In this document: piece after piece, positions 47,067-59,756 of the stretch
How positions within the stretch are numbered: the stretch's first letter is position 1
Layout of the letters: each line of letters begins with the position of its first letter
NCBI RefSeq assembly: GCF_910592395.1
Contig: NC_088318.1
Coordinates: 15,128,349 to 15,192,348 of the forward strand
DNA from: Lineus longissimus
Taxonomy: Eukaryota; Nemertea; Pilidiophora; Heteronemertea; Lineidae
DNA: 64,000 bases
Direction: 5' to 3'
Translations under genes and position numbers: made by a program
The notes under the pieces: model-generated
The model's input: the letters and a program-made list of their open reading frames with translations, nothing else
Databases searched by the model: none
What the model was told of the DNA's origin: nothing

Positions 47067-49327
47067 TCTTGGGGAAATTCAACTTGCAAGAACGGGCCAT
47101 TTTTCCATGGTCATATCGAGTTTTGACATCATATTTTGATACTGTCGATGCACTGATGACGCAATCTATGCAGACCTCGAGCCCTTTGGGTAATGCTACG
47201 ACGGGTGGAATTCACACACACCTCGATTCCGACATGACAACTAAACAGAGTGCTCCTTTTACCATTAACCTGTTTCCTCACATGTACGGAGCGCTGGCAC
47301 CAGTGGCTCTCGGTGTTCCCGGAAACCTCATGGCAATACTGGTAGCAACTAGAAGACACAACCGAAATCTCTCGCCGTGCATTTACATGATGGCAATGGG
47401 CATAGCGGATACGGCGCTACTATTAGAGCTGGCCTGGGCTGTTGGATTTGCTCTCCTCCTGAGAGACGGCATTATCGAGTCAGCCGAATGGATTATGAAG
47501 TGAGACGTAGTTCATTGTTTCATGGAGTGAGATGTAGTTCATTGTTTCATCTCGGCAGGGTCACCTACCTCGCTGTTATGGAGTTCGACAGGTTGTAGGA
47601 GTGTTTGTCTCAAGGTCGACACCTCGGGAGTAGGGTGGGGTCGATCATTGGCATCACGGGATGTTGTACTTGATAATCACTTAATTCATATCAGGGCCCG
47701 GTTGTTCGAAGCACCAGTGAATAGTCTTTGGGTTGCTGGAAGCTCCGATATGTTCTAACGGCTGGCATAACGACTGATATATCTATCGGTACTCAGGCTT
47801 ACGGATAGACCACCGACATCTCTTGTTGTCAAAAACAAAATGGCTGCAATCACGCCCCTCCTTCAAAATTTGACCGAAAACCTCGAACACCCTGACATAA
47901 AGAGAATGACTTGAATATGTTGTTCTAGCCTCGCTTCTTGTCAGAGATATTTTGTCGTAGTCCATTTAAATTTATTCTTTGTCCCCTGCAATAGGCTACA
48001 GCCAAACGACTCCAGCGGCTGGGTTTACATAAAGCTAACGTTGAAATCTACTAATTCAAATTTCATAACGAAAGGGTTACGCATGCGTCACACATGTAAC
48101 GTTTCATGCTGCTGTCATGTTTTTCTAGCTTGTGTCAAAAAACAAACATGCTCATGACAAGTGACATGTCGCACGTGAATCCTATATAAACCTGGCCTAA
48201 TTATCAAATGATATCGACTACGAAATATTGACATGGAGTTTAGTTTGATGCTTCTACTTCGCAGATTTCACGCGTATGTTCTTTACACAAGTGCCATGCT
48301 GTCAGGCCTGTATCTGGCGGAGATGTCCATTGACAGGATGTTAGCCGTCAAATACCCTATGGCGGCCTCTAGATTGTGCAGCAGCATCAGAGCCAAGACT
48401 GTCGTCATCCTCACCACACTCGTCATTCCGACACTTAATCTTTACCTTCTGTACATTGTCAAAGCCAGACACGATCCTGCTTTAGGTAAGTGGTTCGTAT
48501 TTTCCTTCCATAGGTCGCACAATCAATCCTCACGAACTGTAAAGTAGCATTACTTACAGCTGCCATGAAGTTGTCACCATCAGTGTTGAGTTACAGAGAT
48601 CGTGATGTAGGGGGCATCGGACTGTGCACACAAAGGGGTATTTGTTCACGAGCATTTTTTGCCTTCATTTAGTGGTGCATACAGAATAATATTGATTGAA
48701 ATATTTATATTTATGCATTCTGTGTTTTTAATATTTACCCTTACTGTATATTGGGGGTAATAAAATAATGATAATGATAATAGTAAATATTTTCATCAAT
48801 AACATGCTTAATTAATTCTTGCAGGAATTTACTTCGGAACCTTCGACATCCCTGATTACCCCGCCTTGGAAGTATTCACATCAGCCTACCAGGTAGTCCT
48901 GGGGACGGTATTCCCCTTCCTCATCATCTTAGCATGTAATGTGGTCATCATTGTCACCCTTAATCGGGCGGTCAAGGAAAGGAACCAATTAGAATCGAGG
49001 AGCAGCCAGTCTAGCCAGAAACTTCAGAGAGATACGAACTATTTGACTAAAATGTTACTGTTCGTGAGCTTTGCTTATGTTTTAATAACTTTACCATATA
49101 GAATGTACCATTTGGTCATAAAGATACCCGAAGTTGCCCTACTGTTCGGCGATCTACGTGACACGTTTGCAAGATTTAATTACGTGGTACAAGCGTGGTC
49201 ACTTTTGAACTTTTGGTCTTTTAATTTTGCGGTGAATTTTTATTTATATTGTATTGGTGGTGGACAGAGATACAGGAAAGACGCAAAAGATGTTTTACGA
49301 AGTTGTTGTACATGGAATGATTTTTAA
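47063..49327 (+). CDS. Rhodopsin-class GPCR, array 1 copy 1
   Basis: Three exons: 47063-47499, 48265-48485, 48825-49327 (AA|GTGAGA, TAG|GTAAGT; phases 2 and 1), giving 386 residues. The likelier start is 47171, homologous to the start of copies 3 and 4, which gives 350. TM1 holds GVPGNLM, TM2 GIADTALLLELAW, TM3 ends MSIDRMLAVKYPM (DRY variant), TM5 VFPFLIILACNVVIIVTL, TM6 SFAYVLITLPYRM, and TM7 NFAVNFYLYC (NPxxY with Pro replaced by Phe). No Cys is seen at the top of TM3 or in ECL2. An NAT glycosylation site lies in the N-terminus. It is likely a chemosensory or neuropeptide-type receptor; the ligand is unknown. Confidence 0.9.
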
Positions 49328-49768
49328 TAACCTCTTGGAGGTGACCTTTGGGAATGGCTTTGCAGTGTCAGGCTTGATAAGTTTTAATGCAAAACAAATT
49401 AATCAAAAGGCTGAAACAGAATTTAACGAAAGATCACTTTTGGCATGAGTTGACTATTTTTGTATCGGACAAACACTGAATGCTCAATACCTTAATTAAA
49501 CGAATTAGATATATCTAAATTTGTAGTTCTATCGTGATGTTTCTATAAAAGCCTAAAAATAATCGTCGCTTCAAACAAACCATATCGGTGGTTGGAGTTT
49601 ATATTCAACGTTGATATAAACAGCGACGCGGCAAGGTGGCTGAAAAAGCTGCGAGCTTTGATATCGATTCTTTCTGCTTCATGGACCCGCATGCAAGCCA
49701 AAATGCAAGGTTGGCCCGACATCTCAACTCAACGACGACAGAGAAGTGTTCAGTTAGCCTAAGCAGAG

Positions 49769-49873
49769 ATGAAGACCATGTTGTTGGCATCGCTGGATCT
49801 ACTTGCCCGAGCCGCCGCCGCCGGTACATGTGACAGCTACGTAGTCGAGATTCCATTACTACAGCTAGTATGA
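49769..49873 (+). CDS. Upstream ORF of GPCR copy 2, 34 codons
   Basis: This is the counterpart of 46965-47066. It starts MKTMLLASLDLLARAAAAG and ends in TGA overlapping the ATG at 49870. The length difference from copy 1 is exactly one alanine codon. Confidence 0.4.
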   Translation: MKTMLLASLDLLARAAAAGTCDSYVVEIPLLQLV

Positions 49874-51964
49874 TCTTGGGGAAATTCAATTTGCAAGAAC
49901 GGGCCATTTTTCCATGGTCATATCGAGTTTTGACATCATATTTTGATACTGTCGATGCACTGATGACGCAATCTATGCAGACCTCGAGCCCTTTGGGTAA
50001 TGCTACGACGGGTGGAATTCACACACACCTCGATTCCGACATGACAACTAAACAGAGTGCTCCTTTTACCATTAACCTGTTTCCTCACATGTACGGAGCG
50101 CTGGCACCAGTGGCTCTCGGTGTTCCCGGAAACCTCATGGCAATACTGGTAGCAACTAGAAGACACAACCGAAATCTCTCGCCGTGCATTTACATGATGG
50201 CAATGGGCATAGCGGATACGGCGCTACTATTAGAGCTGGCCTGGGCTGTTGGATTTGCTCTCCTCCTGAGAGATGGCATTATCGAGTCAGCCGAATGGAT
50301 TATGAAGTGAGACGTAGTTCATTGTTTCATGGAGTGAGATGTAGTTCATTGTTTCATCTCGGCCGGGTCACCTACCTCGCTGTTATGTAGTTCGGCAGGT
50401 TGTGGGAGCGTTATGAAGTGAGGTGTAGTTCGTTTCATCTCGACCATCCCGTTTTGGATGTCACAGTTCTCATATACGATGTCCTATAAATACATGTTAT
50501 AGAATCCTTGCTTGAACTGATCGTACATGTAGTTGGTGTTTACAAAAAAAACTCCCGCATCAGACTGCAATTTATACCATCTCCTATAAGGCTGTGTCAG
50601 TATATGTATGGAGTTATCGTTGTCACTTCTTATGTTATTTTCTCCTGTAATTCGTGACAGGAAGAACGAACAAACACCGAGCTACATATGCGTCACACAT
50701 TTTATTCTCTCACGCGACTCTCATGTCATGTCATGAGTTCCAGCTTGTGTTAATGAACGGCGAACATGCTCGTGACAAGTGACATGACGAACTTGAAATT
50801 GACATACGACATCGCGAATCCTTTGTAACTATATGAGCCTATTGTAATGCGATCATGACATCAAATATGAAGTCTTGACTAACGGGCCAACCTCATGAGT
50901 TCATTTTACTTTGCAGATTTCACGTATATGTTCTTTACACAAGTGCCATGCTGTCAGGCCTGTTTCTCGCGGAGATGTCTGTTGACAGGATGTTAGCCGT
51001 CAAGTACCCCATGGCGGCCTCTAGACTGTGTACCACCAAGAGAGCCAAGATTTTTGTTATCGTCACAACCCTCGTCATCCTGACACTCAATCTGTACCTT
51101 CTGTACATTGGCAAAGCCACACATGATCCTGCTTTAGGTATGTGGTTTGTATTTTCGTTTATTGGTCAAAACCTTTGGCAAAGATGGTCAAAGAGAGGAG
51201 CTATCAAAATGGTACGGCTGCTTTCAGAATGAAAGCCATTTCTGTGATGCCTGCTCACCTATTTGTTTTTGAGCTTTTTTACCTTCTTTTAGAGGCATGT
51301 ACAGACACCGATTGATGCACTTGTATTATTCATGTCCATGCATTCTGTGTTATGAGCATTTTCTCCTACATGTATTTTGGGGTTAAAAATGACAATATAT
51401 AGCGATACTGTACGTGATACAAATAGTCAATACTGACACTAATAACATGCTTTGTTATTTTTGGCAGGAATTCACTTTGCAACATTCGATATCCCTGATT
51501 ACCCCGCCTTGGAAGTATTCACATCAGCCTACCAGGTAGTCGTGGGGACTGTCTTCCCCTTCCTCATCATCTTGACTTGTAATGTGGTCATCATTGTCAC
51601 CCTTAATCGGGCGGTCAAGGAAAGGAACCAATTAGAATCAGGGAAAAACAGCGAGAAATTCAAGAGAGATACGAACCATTTGACTAAAATGTTACTGTTC
51701 GTGAGCTTTGCTTATGTTTTAATAACTTTACCATATAGAATGTACCATTTGGTCATAAAGATACCCGAAGTTGCCCTACTGTTTGGCGATCTACGTGACA
51801 CGTTTGCAAGATTTAATTACGTGGTACAGGCGTGGTCACTTTTGAACTTTTGGTCTTTTAATTTTGCGGTGAATTTTTATTTATATTGTATTGGTGGTGG
51901 ACAGAGATACAGGAAAGACGCAAAAGATGTTTTACGAAGTTGTTGTACATGGAATGATTTTTAA
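49870..51964 (+). CDS. Rhodopsin-class GPCR, array 1 copy 2
   Basis: Exons 49870-50306, 50917-51137 and 51468-51964 encode a receptor whose first exon is nearly identical to copy 1 (384 residues, or 348 from the preferred ATG at 49978). ECL2 reads GIHFATFDIPDYPALEV. The third intracellular loop is shorter (GKNSEKFKRDTNHL). TM3 ends MSVDRMLAVKYPM and TM7 is AVNFYLYC. The intron positions are the same as in the other copies. It is a functional-looking tandem duplicate. Confidence 0.9.
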
Positions 51965-52668
51965 TAACCTCTTGGAGGTGACCTTTGGGAATGGCTTTGC
52001 AGTGTCACGTTTGATAAGTTTTAATGCAAAACAAATTAATCAAAAGGCTGAAACAGAATTTAACGAAAGATCACTTTTGGCATGAGTTGACTATTTTTGT
52101 ATCGGACAAACACTGAATGCTAAATACCTTAATTAAACGAATTAGATATATCTAAATTTGTAGTTCTATCATGATGTTTCTATAAAAGCCTAAAAATAAT
52201 CGTCGCTTCAAACAAACCATATCGGTGGTGGGAGTTCGACGTTGATATAAACAGCGATGCGGCAAGGTGGCTGAAAAAGCTGCGAGCTTTGATATCGATT
52301 CTTTGTACTTCATGGACACGCATGCAAGCCAAAATGCAAGGTTGGCCCGACATCTCAACTCAACGGCGACAGAGACGTGTCCAGCTAGCCTAAGCAGAAT
52401 TGAAGACTAGGCTGCGGGGATTGCTGAATGAACTTGCCTTGACTGCCGCCTTTGTGACAGCTACAGAATTGAGAGTTTGTGGCTAATATCAAACGCAGAA
52501 GAACAACAACATCTTATATTCAATGTCTGATTAGCGCTGGTCACTGCCAACACTTCCACAGACCATTAACGGCACAAAGTTGAATCAAAGAGATATCATG
52601 GGATTGTATTCTATCTGACACTGCAGTCATCATGTTTTGATACTGTCGGTGCAACAATGACGTAATCT

Positions 52669-54364
52669 ATGCATTACTCTGGTGCTTCGGGAGATACTAC
52701 GAGGGATGGAATTCACACACACCCCGAATCCGACATGACAACTGGAGAGAGTGCTCCCTCTACCATGAACCTATTTCCTCATATGTACGGATGGCTGGTA
52801 CCAGTGGCACTCGGTGTCCCCGGAAACCTCATGTCAATACTGGTAGTCACGAGGAGACATAACCGAAAGCTCTCGCCGTGCATTTACATGATGGCAATGG
52901 GCATAGCGGATACGGTTCTGCTATTAGAGATGGCCTGGGCAGTTGGATTTTCTATCCTCCTGAGAGACGGCATTATCGAGTCCGCAGAATGGATTATAAA
53001 GTGAGACCTATTTTATTTTATCTTGACCAAGCCACTTGCCCCTTCTGTGATGTTCTAGGACGCCTCTTCTGCGTTTTGGTCAAGGTCGACACCTGGGGCG
53101 AAGGGTGGGTGCCGATTATCTGCATCAGGGTTCAGGTACCGGTGTCAGATGTCATGTGATCCAGCCTGCAACAATAAACGAACGTACTTGTGACAAGTGA
53201 AATGTCGCACGTGAAAATTGGCATGCAACGTCGTGGATCATTCGTAGACTTAGTCTAATGTAACCCCAAATATGAAGTCTTGACATACGGGTTAAACTCA
53301 TGAGTTTATTATTCTACTTCGCAGATTTCACGTCTACATTCTCTACACAAGTGCCATGCTGTCAGGCCTGTATCTTTCGGAGATGTCTGTTGACAGGATG
53401 TTAGCCGTCAAGTACCCCATGGCGGCCTCTAGATTGTGTACCACCAAGAGAGCTAAGATTTTTGTTATCGTCACAACCCTCGTCATCCTGATACTAAATC
53501 TGTACCTTCTGTTCATTGGCAAGGCCACACATGATCCCGCTTTAGGTAATGTAGTTGGTACTTTCGTTTTATTGGCCTACTTTTGACAGAGCTGGTCAAA
53601 GAGAGGAGCTATCAAAATGGTCCGGCTACTCTCAAAATGAAAGCCATTTATGTGGTGCCTGCTTGCCTGTTTGTTCTTAAGCTATTTAAATTTATTTAGG
53701 AGGCGTGTACAGATACTTATCATTGATGCATCTGTATCATTTATGTTCATGCATTCTGTGTTATGAATATTTTCTCCAATGTTGTGGTTAATAAAGTAAT
53801 AATAATGATACTAATGATAGTAAATATTTTTACCAATAACATGCTTGGTTTATTCTTGCAGGAATTTACTTCGGAACCTTCGACATCCCTGGTTACCCCG
53901 CCTTGGAATTATTGACATCTGCCTACCAGGTAGTCGTGGGGACTGTCTTCCCCTTCCTCACCATCTTAGTCTGTAATGTGGTCATCATTGTCACCCTAAA
54001 TCAGGCGGTCACTGAAAGGTTCAAATTAGAATCGGGAAAAAGCCAGTCGAGCCAGAAACTACAAAAAGATACGAAATACTTGACGAAAATGTTACTTCTC
54101 GTGAGCTTTGCTTATGTCTTGATAACTTTACCATATAGAATGTACCATTTGGTCATAAAGATACCCGAAGTTGCCCTACTGTTCGGCGATCTACGTGACA
54201 CGTTTGCAAGATTTAATTACGTGGTACAAGCGTGGTCACTTTTGAACTTTTGGTCTTTTAATTTTGCGGTGAATTTTTATTTATATTGTATTGGTGGTGG
54301 ACAGAGATACAGGAAAGACGCAAAAGATGTTTTACGAAGTTGTTGTACATGGAATGATTTTTAA
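52669..54364 (+). CDS. Rhodopsin-class GPCR, array 1 copy 3
   Basis: Exons 52669-53000, 53325-53545 and 53862-54364 give 351 residues. The start is fixed by an in-frame TAA two codons upstream (ATG ACG TAA TCT ATG). The N-terminus MHYSGASGDTTRDG differs from copies 1 and 2, whereas the second half of exon 3 and the 3' flank are nearly identical to them. TM1 GVPGNLMSILV, TM3 MSVDRMLAVKYPM, TM6 SFAYVLITLPYRM, TM7 AVNFYLYC. The donor of exon 2 is TAG|GTAATG, weaker than in copies 1 and 2. Confidence 0.9.
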
Positions 54365-55074
54365 TAACCTCTTGGAGGTGACCTTTGGGAATGGCTTTGC
54401 AGTGTCACGTTTGATAAGTTTTAATGCAAAACAAATTAATCAAAAGGCTGAAACAGAATTTAACGAAAGATCACTTTTGGCATGAGTTGACTATTTTTAT
54501 ATCGGACAAACACTGAATGCTCAATACCTTAATTAAACGAATTAGATATATCTAAATTTGTAGTTCTATCATGATGTTTCTATAAAAGCCTAAAAATAAT
54601 CGTCGCTTCAAACAAACCATATCGGTGGTGGGAGTTTATATTCGACGTTGATATAAACAGCGACGCGGCAAGGTGGCTGAAAAAGCTGCGAGCTTTGATA
54701 TCGATTCTTTGTACTTCATAGACACGCATGCAAGCCAAAATTCAAGGTTGGCCCGACATCTCAACTCAACGGCGACAGAGACGTGTCCAGCTAGCCTAAG
54801 CAGAATTGAAGACCAGGCTGCGGGGATTGCTGAATGAACTTGCCTTGACTGCCGCCTTTGTGACAGCTACAGAATTGAGAGTTTGTGGCTAATATCAAAC
54901 GCAGAAGAACAACAACATCTTATATTCAATGTCTGACTAGCGCTGGTCACTGCCAATACTTCCACAGACCATTAACGGCACAACGTTGAGTCATAGAGAT
55001 ATCATGGGATTGTTTTCTATCTGACACTGCAGTCATCATGTTTTGATACTGTCGGTGCAACAATGACGTAATCT

Positions 55075-56763
55075 ATGCATTACTCTGGTGCTTCGGGAGA
55101 TACTACGAGGAATGGAATTCACACACACCCCGAATCCGACATGACAACTGGAGAGAGTGCTCCCTCTACCACTAACCTATTTCCTCATATGTACGGATGG
55201 CTGGTACCAGTGGCACTCGGTGTCCCCGGAAACCTCATGTCAATACTGGTAGTCACGAGGAGACATAACCGAAAGCTCTCGCCGTGCATTTACATGATGG
55301 CAATGGGCATAGCGGATACGGTTCTGCTATTAGAGATGGCCTGGGCTGTTGGATTTTCTATCCTCCTGAGAGACGGCATTATCGAGTCCGCAGAATGGAT
55401 TATGAAGTGAGACCTATTTTATTTTATCTTGACCAAGCCACTTGCCTCTTCTGTTATGTTCTAGGACGCCTCTTCTGCGTTTTGGTCAAGGTCGACAACT
55501 GGGGCGAAGGGTGGGTGCCGACCATCTGCATCAGGGTTCAGGCACCGGGATCAGATGTCATGTGATCTAGCCTGCAACAATAAACGAACGTACTTGTGAC
55601 AAGTGAAATGTCGCACGTGAAAATTGGCATGCAACGTGTCGTGGATCATTCGTAGACTTAGTCTAATGTAACCCCAAATATGAAGTCTTGACATACGGGT
55701 TAAACTCATGAGTTTATTATTCTACCTCGCAGATTTCACGTATATATTCTCTACACAAGTGCCATGCTGTCAGGCCTGTATCTTTCGGAGATGTCTGTTG
55801 ACAGGATGTTAGCCGTCAAGTACCCCATGGCGGCCTCTAGATTGTGTACCACCAAGAGAGCTAAGATTTTTGTTATCGTCACAACCCTCGTCATCCTGAT
55901 ACTAAATCTGTACCTTCTGTTCACTGGCAAGGCCACACATGATCCCGCTTTAGGTAATGTAGTTGGTACTTTCGTTTTATTGGCCTACATTTGACAGAGC
56001 TGGTCAAAGAGAGGAGCTATCAAAATGGTCCGGCTGCTCTCAAAATGAAAGCCATTTATGTGGTGCCTGCTTGCCTGTTTGTTCTTAAGCTATTTAAATT
56101 TATTTAAGAGGCGTGTACAGATACTTATCATTGATGCATCTGTATCATTTATGTTCATGCATTCTGTGTTATGAATATTTTCTCCAATGTTGTGGTTAAT
56201 AAAGTAATAATAATGATACAAATGATAGTAAATATTTTTATCAATAACATGCTTGGTTTATTCTTGCAGGAATTTACTTCGGAACCTTCGACATCCCTGG
56301 TTACCCCGCCTTGGAATTATTGACATCTGCCTACCAGGTGGTCGTGGCGACTGTCTTCCCCTTCCTCACCATCTTAGTCTGTAATGTGGTCATCATTGTC
56401 ACCCTAAATCAGGCGGTCACTGAAAGGTTCAAATTAGAATCGGGAAAAAGCCAGTCGAGCCAGAAACTACAAAAAGATACGAAATACTTGACTAAAATGT
56501 TACTACTCGTGAGCTTTGCTTATGTCTTGATAACTTTACCATATAGAATGTACCATTTGGTCATAAAGATACCCGAAGTTGCCCTACTGTTCGGCGATCT
56601 ACGTGACACGTTTGCAAGATTTAATTACGTGGTACAAGCGTGGTCACTTTTGAACTTTTGGTCCTTTAATTTTGCGGTGAATTTTTATTTATATTGTATT
56701 GGTGGTGGACAGAGATACAGGAAAGACGCAAAAGATGTTTTACGAAGTTGTTGTTCATGTTAA
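55075..56763 (+). CDS. Rhodopsin-class GPCR, array 1 copy 4
   Basis: Exons 55075-55406, 55733-55953 and 56270-56763 give 348 residues. It is almost identical to copy 3 in exons 1 and 2. The C-terminus ends SCCSC instead of SCCTWNDF, because the homology with the other copies breaks just there: the 3' flank is a different sequence. This marks the right boundary of the duplicated unit. Confidence 0.9.
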
Positions 56764-56820
56764 GAACATCGTTGCTTTTTTTAATCAAAATTTGACACAC
56801 GCAAATCACCAGCAAAGACA

Positions 56821-56965
56821 ACTATGGGCAATGGGCGTTAAGGAAACGGTGCTACTATATAGTAGGGCTATTGGCTTTGTTCTCCTCCTGAGGGATTACA
56901 TTGAATGATTATGAAGTGAGACCTCTTTCATTTTACTTTGACAAGGCCACTTGCCTCCTCTGTTA
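56821..56965 (+). pseudogene. Relic of a fifth array-1 GPCR exon 1
   Basis: The words ATGGGCAATGGGC, CTCCTCCTGAGGGATTACATTGAAT, ATTATGAAGTGAGACCT and GCCACTTGCCTCCTCTGTTA follow the end of exon 1 and the beginning of intron 1 of copies 3 and 4, with deletions and frameshifts. No exons 2 or 3 follow. Confidence 0.7.
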
Positions 56966-57537
56966 AACTATGCGATGACGCTGTAGTACTGAGTAATTTA
57001 TAAACAATGCCATTGGTTTAATTTACACTGAAAGTAATATTGCCATCTTCATAGAAGGCCAAAAAGACCTAAAATAACGTCAACTTTGAATTTATGTTGA
57101 GGAGATTAAGTGAATCTCCTCTCTATTGTGGGTTGTGCATTGTCATGATAACGACTGCAGACAATCCTTAATTATACCCAGTTTTCTATAAGTAACATCT
57201 TTGACCGCCCACCATGATATCATACATGGAGGGCCTTTTTGGCTCTAGTTTTAACATGGACTCTAATTACATGTGTGGAAATGAAATACCACTGCTTAAT
57301 TTGAGACTTGATATCATAGAATGAAATAATACCGTAATGTTGCTTCTCAGCTTCCTGAGCGCGGCGACTTTGTGCGATATACAATTGTTTCACTTTGAAA
57401 GCGAGGTGTCATTTTCCTATTCTTATCGTGTAGTAAAATCAGCAGTAGGTAGCACATGTAGGACAGTTTATTTCAAAGTGGAAACGGTGCACAGTGAGTC
57501 TAGTGGTGGGATGTGGCTTCCATCGACATATAGCGAA
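56966..57537. other. Array 2 leader and promoter region
   Basis: The segment from about 57150 to the start codon is conserved before each array-2 copy (e.g. CATGATATCATACATGGAGG, then GAATGAAATAATACCGTAATG). It should contain the promoter and the 5' UTR; I see no clear TATA box. Confidence 0.5.
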
Positions 57538-58590
57538 ATGAACCATATGACGACTACACAAGATGCCGTGGCAGATTCTGAGCAGTCGCCTTCTGTTCTC
57601 GCCCTTCTGACGAAATATTTCAGTGCCTATGCTGTACTGGCCATCATCATATTTGGGTTGGGTGGCAACATGATGGCCATTATTATATTCATCCGTCAGA
57701 GAAAGCGTAACGCCGCTGCCTCCGTTTATCTCATCATCTTGGCGTTGTCGGACAGTGGCAATCTGGTCATGAGCCTTCAAAGTTGGCTTCATAATGGATT
57801 GTTCTATATCACTAACGCAGAAATCAACATTTCGACCGGTGCGACAGATCTTGGTTGCCAGCTTCGAATATTTTTCTGGAATGTTTTCGTGTTCATGTCG
57901 GCGTATGTCATTGTCTTGTACAGTATTGAGCGATGTATTGCGGTGTGGTATCCGCTAAAGGTAGCAATGATATTTCTGAATGAACGGAGGTATGCCATGC
58001 TTGTAACCCTACTTGTTTTTGCCTGCAGTTCTTTTGCTGTGGCGTTTTTCATATATGAAAGCATACGCTTTACGACACAGGGAATTCCACGAGGGCGATG
58101 CTCGGTGAGAAATGCAGGAGCTCCGGGCTGGATAATTGATAGTTTTCTTCCTTGGGTCGCCGTCATCAATTCAGCCACCCCTGTTGCCATAATCCCTATC
58201 GTAAACCTGTTCATCATGGTAGGGGTCGGGAGAGCTGCTAAAAATGACCAAGTATCGTCAAAAACTGGTTCTCGTCAAAAGAGGCAGATAACTACCAATA
58301 TTATTGTCGTATCAGTTGTCTACTTTATAACCAATGCACCTTACGCCACAGTTTTGTCAATTTACATAGCAAAAACTTCAGGTCCTGATCCCTCACCTAT
58401 CGCTCCTTCTTTCTTAGAGTGGGTCCATTCTGCATCTAATGTCCTTGTTCTCAATTATGCTTCAAATTTCGTTATATATTCTTGCACTCTTCAGTATTTT
58501 AGAGTGGACATCAAGAATTTGTTCTGTAGGGTATCCGTAGATCGACACCCGAAACAGACCAAACTACAATCCGAAAATGCAAACTTTTAA
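57538..58590 (+). CDS. Intronless rhodopsin-class GPCR, array 2 copy 1
   Basis: A single-exon receptor of 350 residues from the ATG at 57538; an open frame extends upstream to an ATG at 57337 (417 residues), but the equivalent leader is broken in copies 2 and 4. TM1 GLGGNMMAIIIF, TM2 LIILALSDSGNLVM, Cys at the top of TM3 (LGCQL), TM3 end YSIERCIAVWYPLK (DRY variant), ECL2 Cys (GRCSVRN), TM6 VVYFITNAPYA, TM7 NYASNFVIYS (NPxxY with Phe for Pro). INISTG in ECL1 is a possible N-glycosylation site missing in the other copies. It has a short basic ICL3 (SRQKRQ). The family is distinct from array 1. The ligand is unknown. Confidence 0.9.
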   Translation: MNHMTTTQDAVADSEQSPSVLALLTKYFSAYAVLAIIIFGLGGNMMAIIIFIRQRKRNAAASVYLIILALSDSGNLVMSLQSWLHNGLFYITNAEINISTGATDLGCQLRIFFWNVFVFMSAYVIVLYSIERCIAVWYPLKVAMIFLNERRYAMLVTLLVFACSSFAVAFFIYESIRFTTQGIPRGRCSVRNAGAPGWIIDSFLPWVAVINSATPVAIIPIVNLFIMVGVGRAAKNDQVSSKTGSRQKRQITTNIIVVSVVYFITNAPYATVLSIYIAKTSGPDPSPIAPSFLEWVHSASNVLVLNYASNFVIYSCTLQYFRVDIKNLFCRVSVDRHPKQTKLQSENANF

Positions 58591-59756
58591 CCGTACAAAT
58601 GAACTGTGCATGCGAGTTGGATGAATTGAATGTAACCATGGTCTGTCAATTGCACAGCTGTATGTTAACTGCATAGCGGTATCCCAGTGGAAGCCCAGTG
58701 GAAGCTCGTCACCTCTTGATCGAGATCCCGTGGGTTTTCGTCTCCTAGCGAAGTCACTATTTGGTTCCTCCGCTATTTGTTTTTGAATTGAAATAAGTAG
58801 ACTCTTGCAAAGTGCGATATTTCGAACATTTTATTACCAGTTGGCCAGCGATATGATGAGACAGATTAGTATATATGACTGAGATCTTTATTGAAAGTAG
58901 TTGGGTTATCTGAATCACGGTCGTGTGGTCCTTAGACTTTAGCTTGAGCATCCGTAACCTCGATAACACCTTCTTGAAAATAAACTTGACATTGTTTAGA
59001 CTTGCTTGAAAACCGATCAACACTAAATGAATATAACTGGCATTTGTCCTAAAGGATGCCCTCATTTTTTTGAGGAAATTGGAAAGATGTCATGTAGATG
59101 ATGTACATGTAAGCTGACTTCTGTAATATGTTGACATTTATTGGACTCAAAATCGACGCGAAGGCCACAATAAATGGAGTTGTTGAAGTCCGTTGCTGTG
59201 GGAAACGAGAATTTATAAACAATGTCATTGATTTTGTCTATATTCGTAATCATATTGCCATCTTCATAGAAGGCCAAAGGACCATAAAATTACGTCAACT
59301 TTGAAGTTATGTGGAGGAGATTAAGTGAATGTCCTCCCTTTTGTGTGTTGTTGTTGCATTGTCATGGCAACGAGTGCAGTTAATCCTTAATTATACCCAG
59401 TTTTCTATAAGTAATATCTTTGACCGCACACCATGATATCATACATGGAGGGCCTTTTTGGCTCTAGTTTTAACATGGACTCTAATTACATGTGTGGAAA
59501 TGAAATACCACTGCTTAATTTGAGACTCAATATCATAGAATGAAATAATACCGTAATGTTGCTTCTCAGCTTCCTGAGCGCGGCGACTTTGGGCGATATA
59601 CAATTGTTTCACTTTGAAAGCGAGGTGTCATTTTCCTATTCTTATCGTGTAGTAAAATCAGCAGTAGGTAGCACATGTAGGACAGTTTATTTCAAAGTGG
59701 AAACGGTGCAAAGTGAGTCTAGTGTAGGGATGTGACATCCATCGACCAACAGCGAA
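58591..59756. repeat. Spacer of the array-2 tandem unit
   Basis: The spacer between copies 1 and 2 is repeated between copies 3 and 4 (62583-63716). Its central part, about 470 bp, is missing between copies 2 and 3 (60810-61496). Leader ATGs are 2218, 1741 and 2218 bp apart. Confidence 0.75.

Noticed and set aside
57439-58217. Long minus-strand frames opposite the intronless GPCRs
   Set aside because: They are antisense shadows of the conserved receptor code, repeated with each gene copy.
59062-59277. Minus-strand frame in the array-2 spacer, similar to 62979-63314
   Set aside because: The two frames are alike because the whole spacer is duplicated. There is no domain or splice context, and the frame is extended at one copy only.
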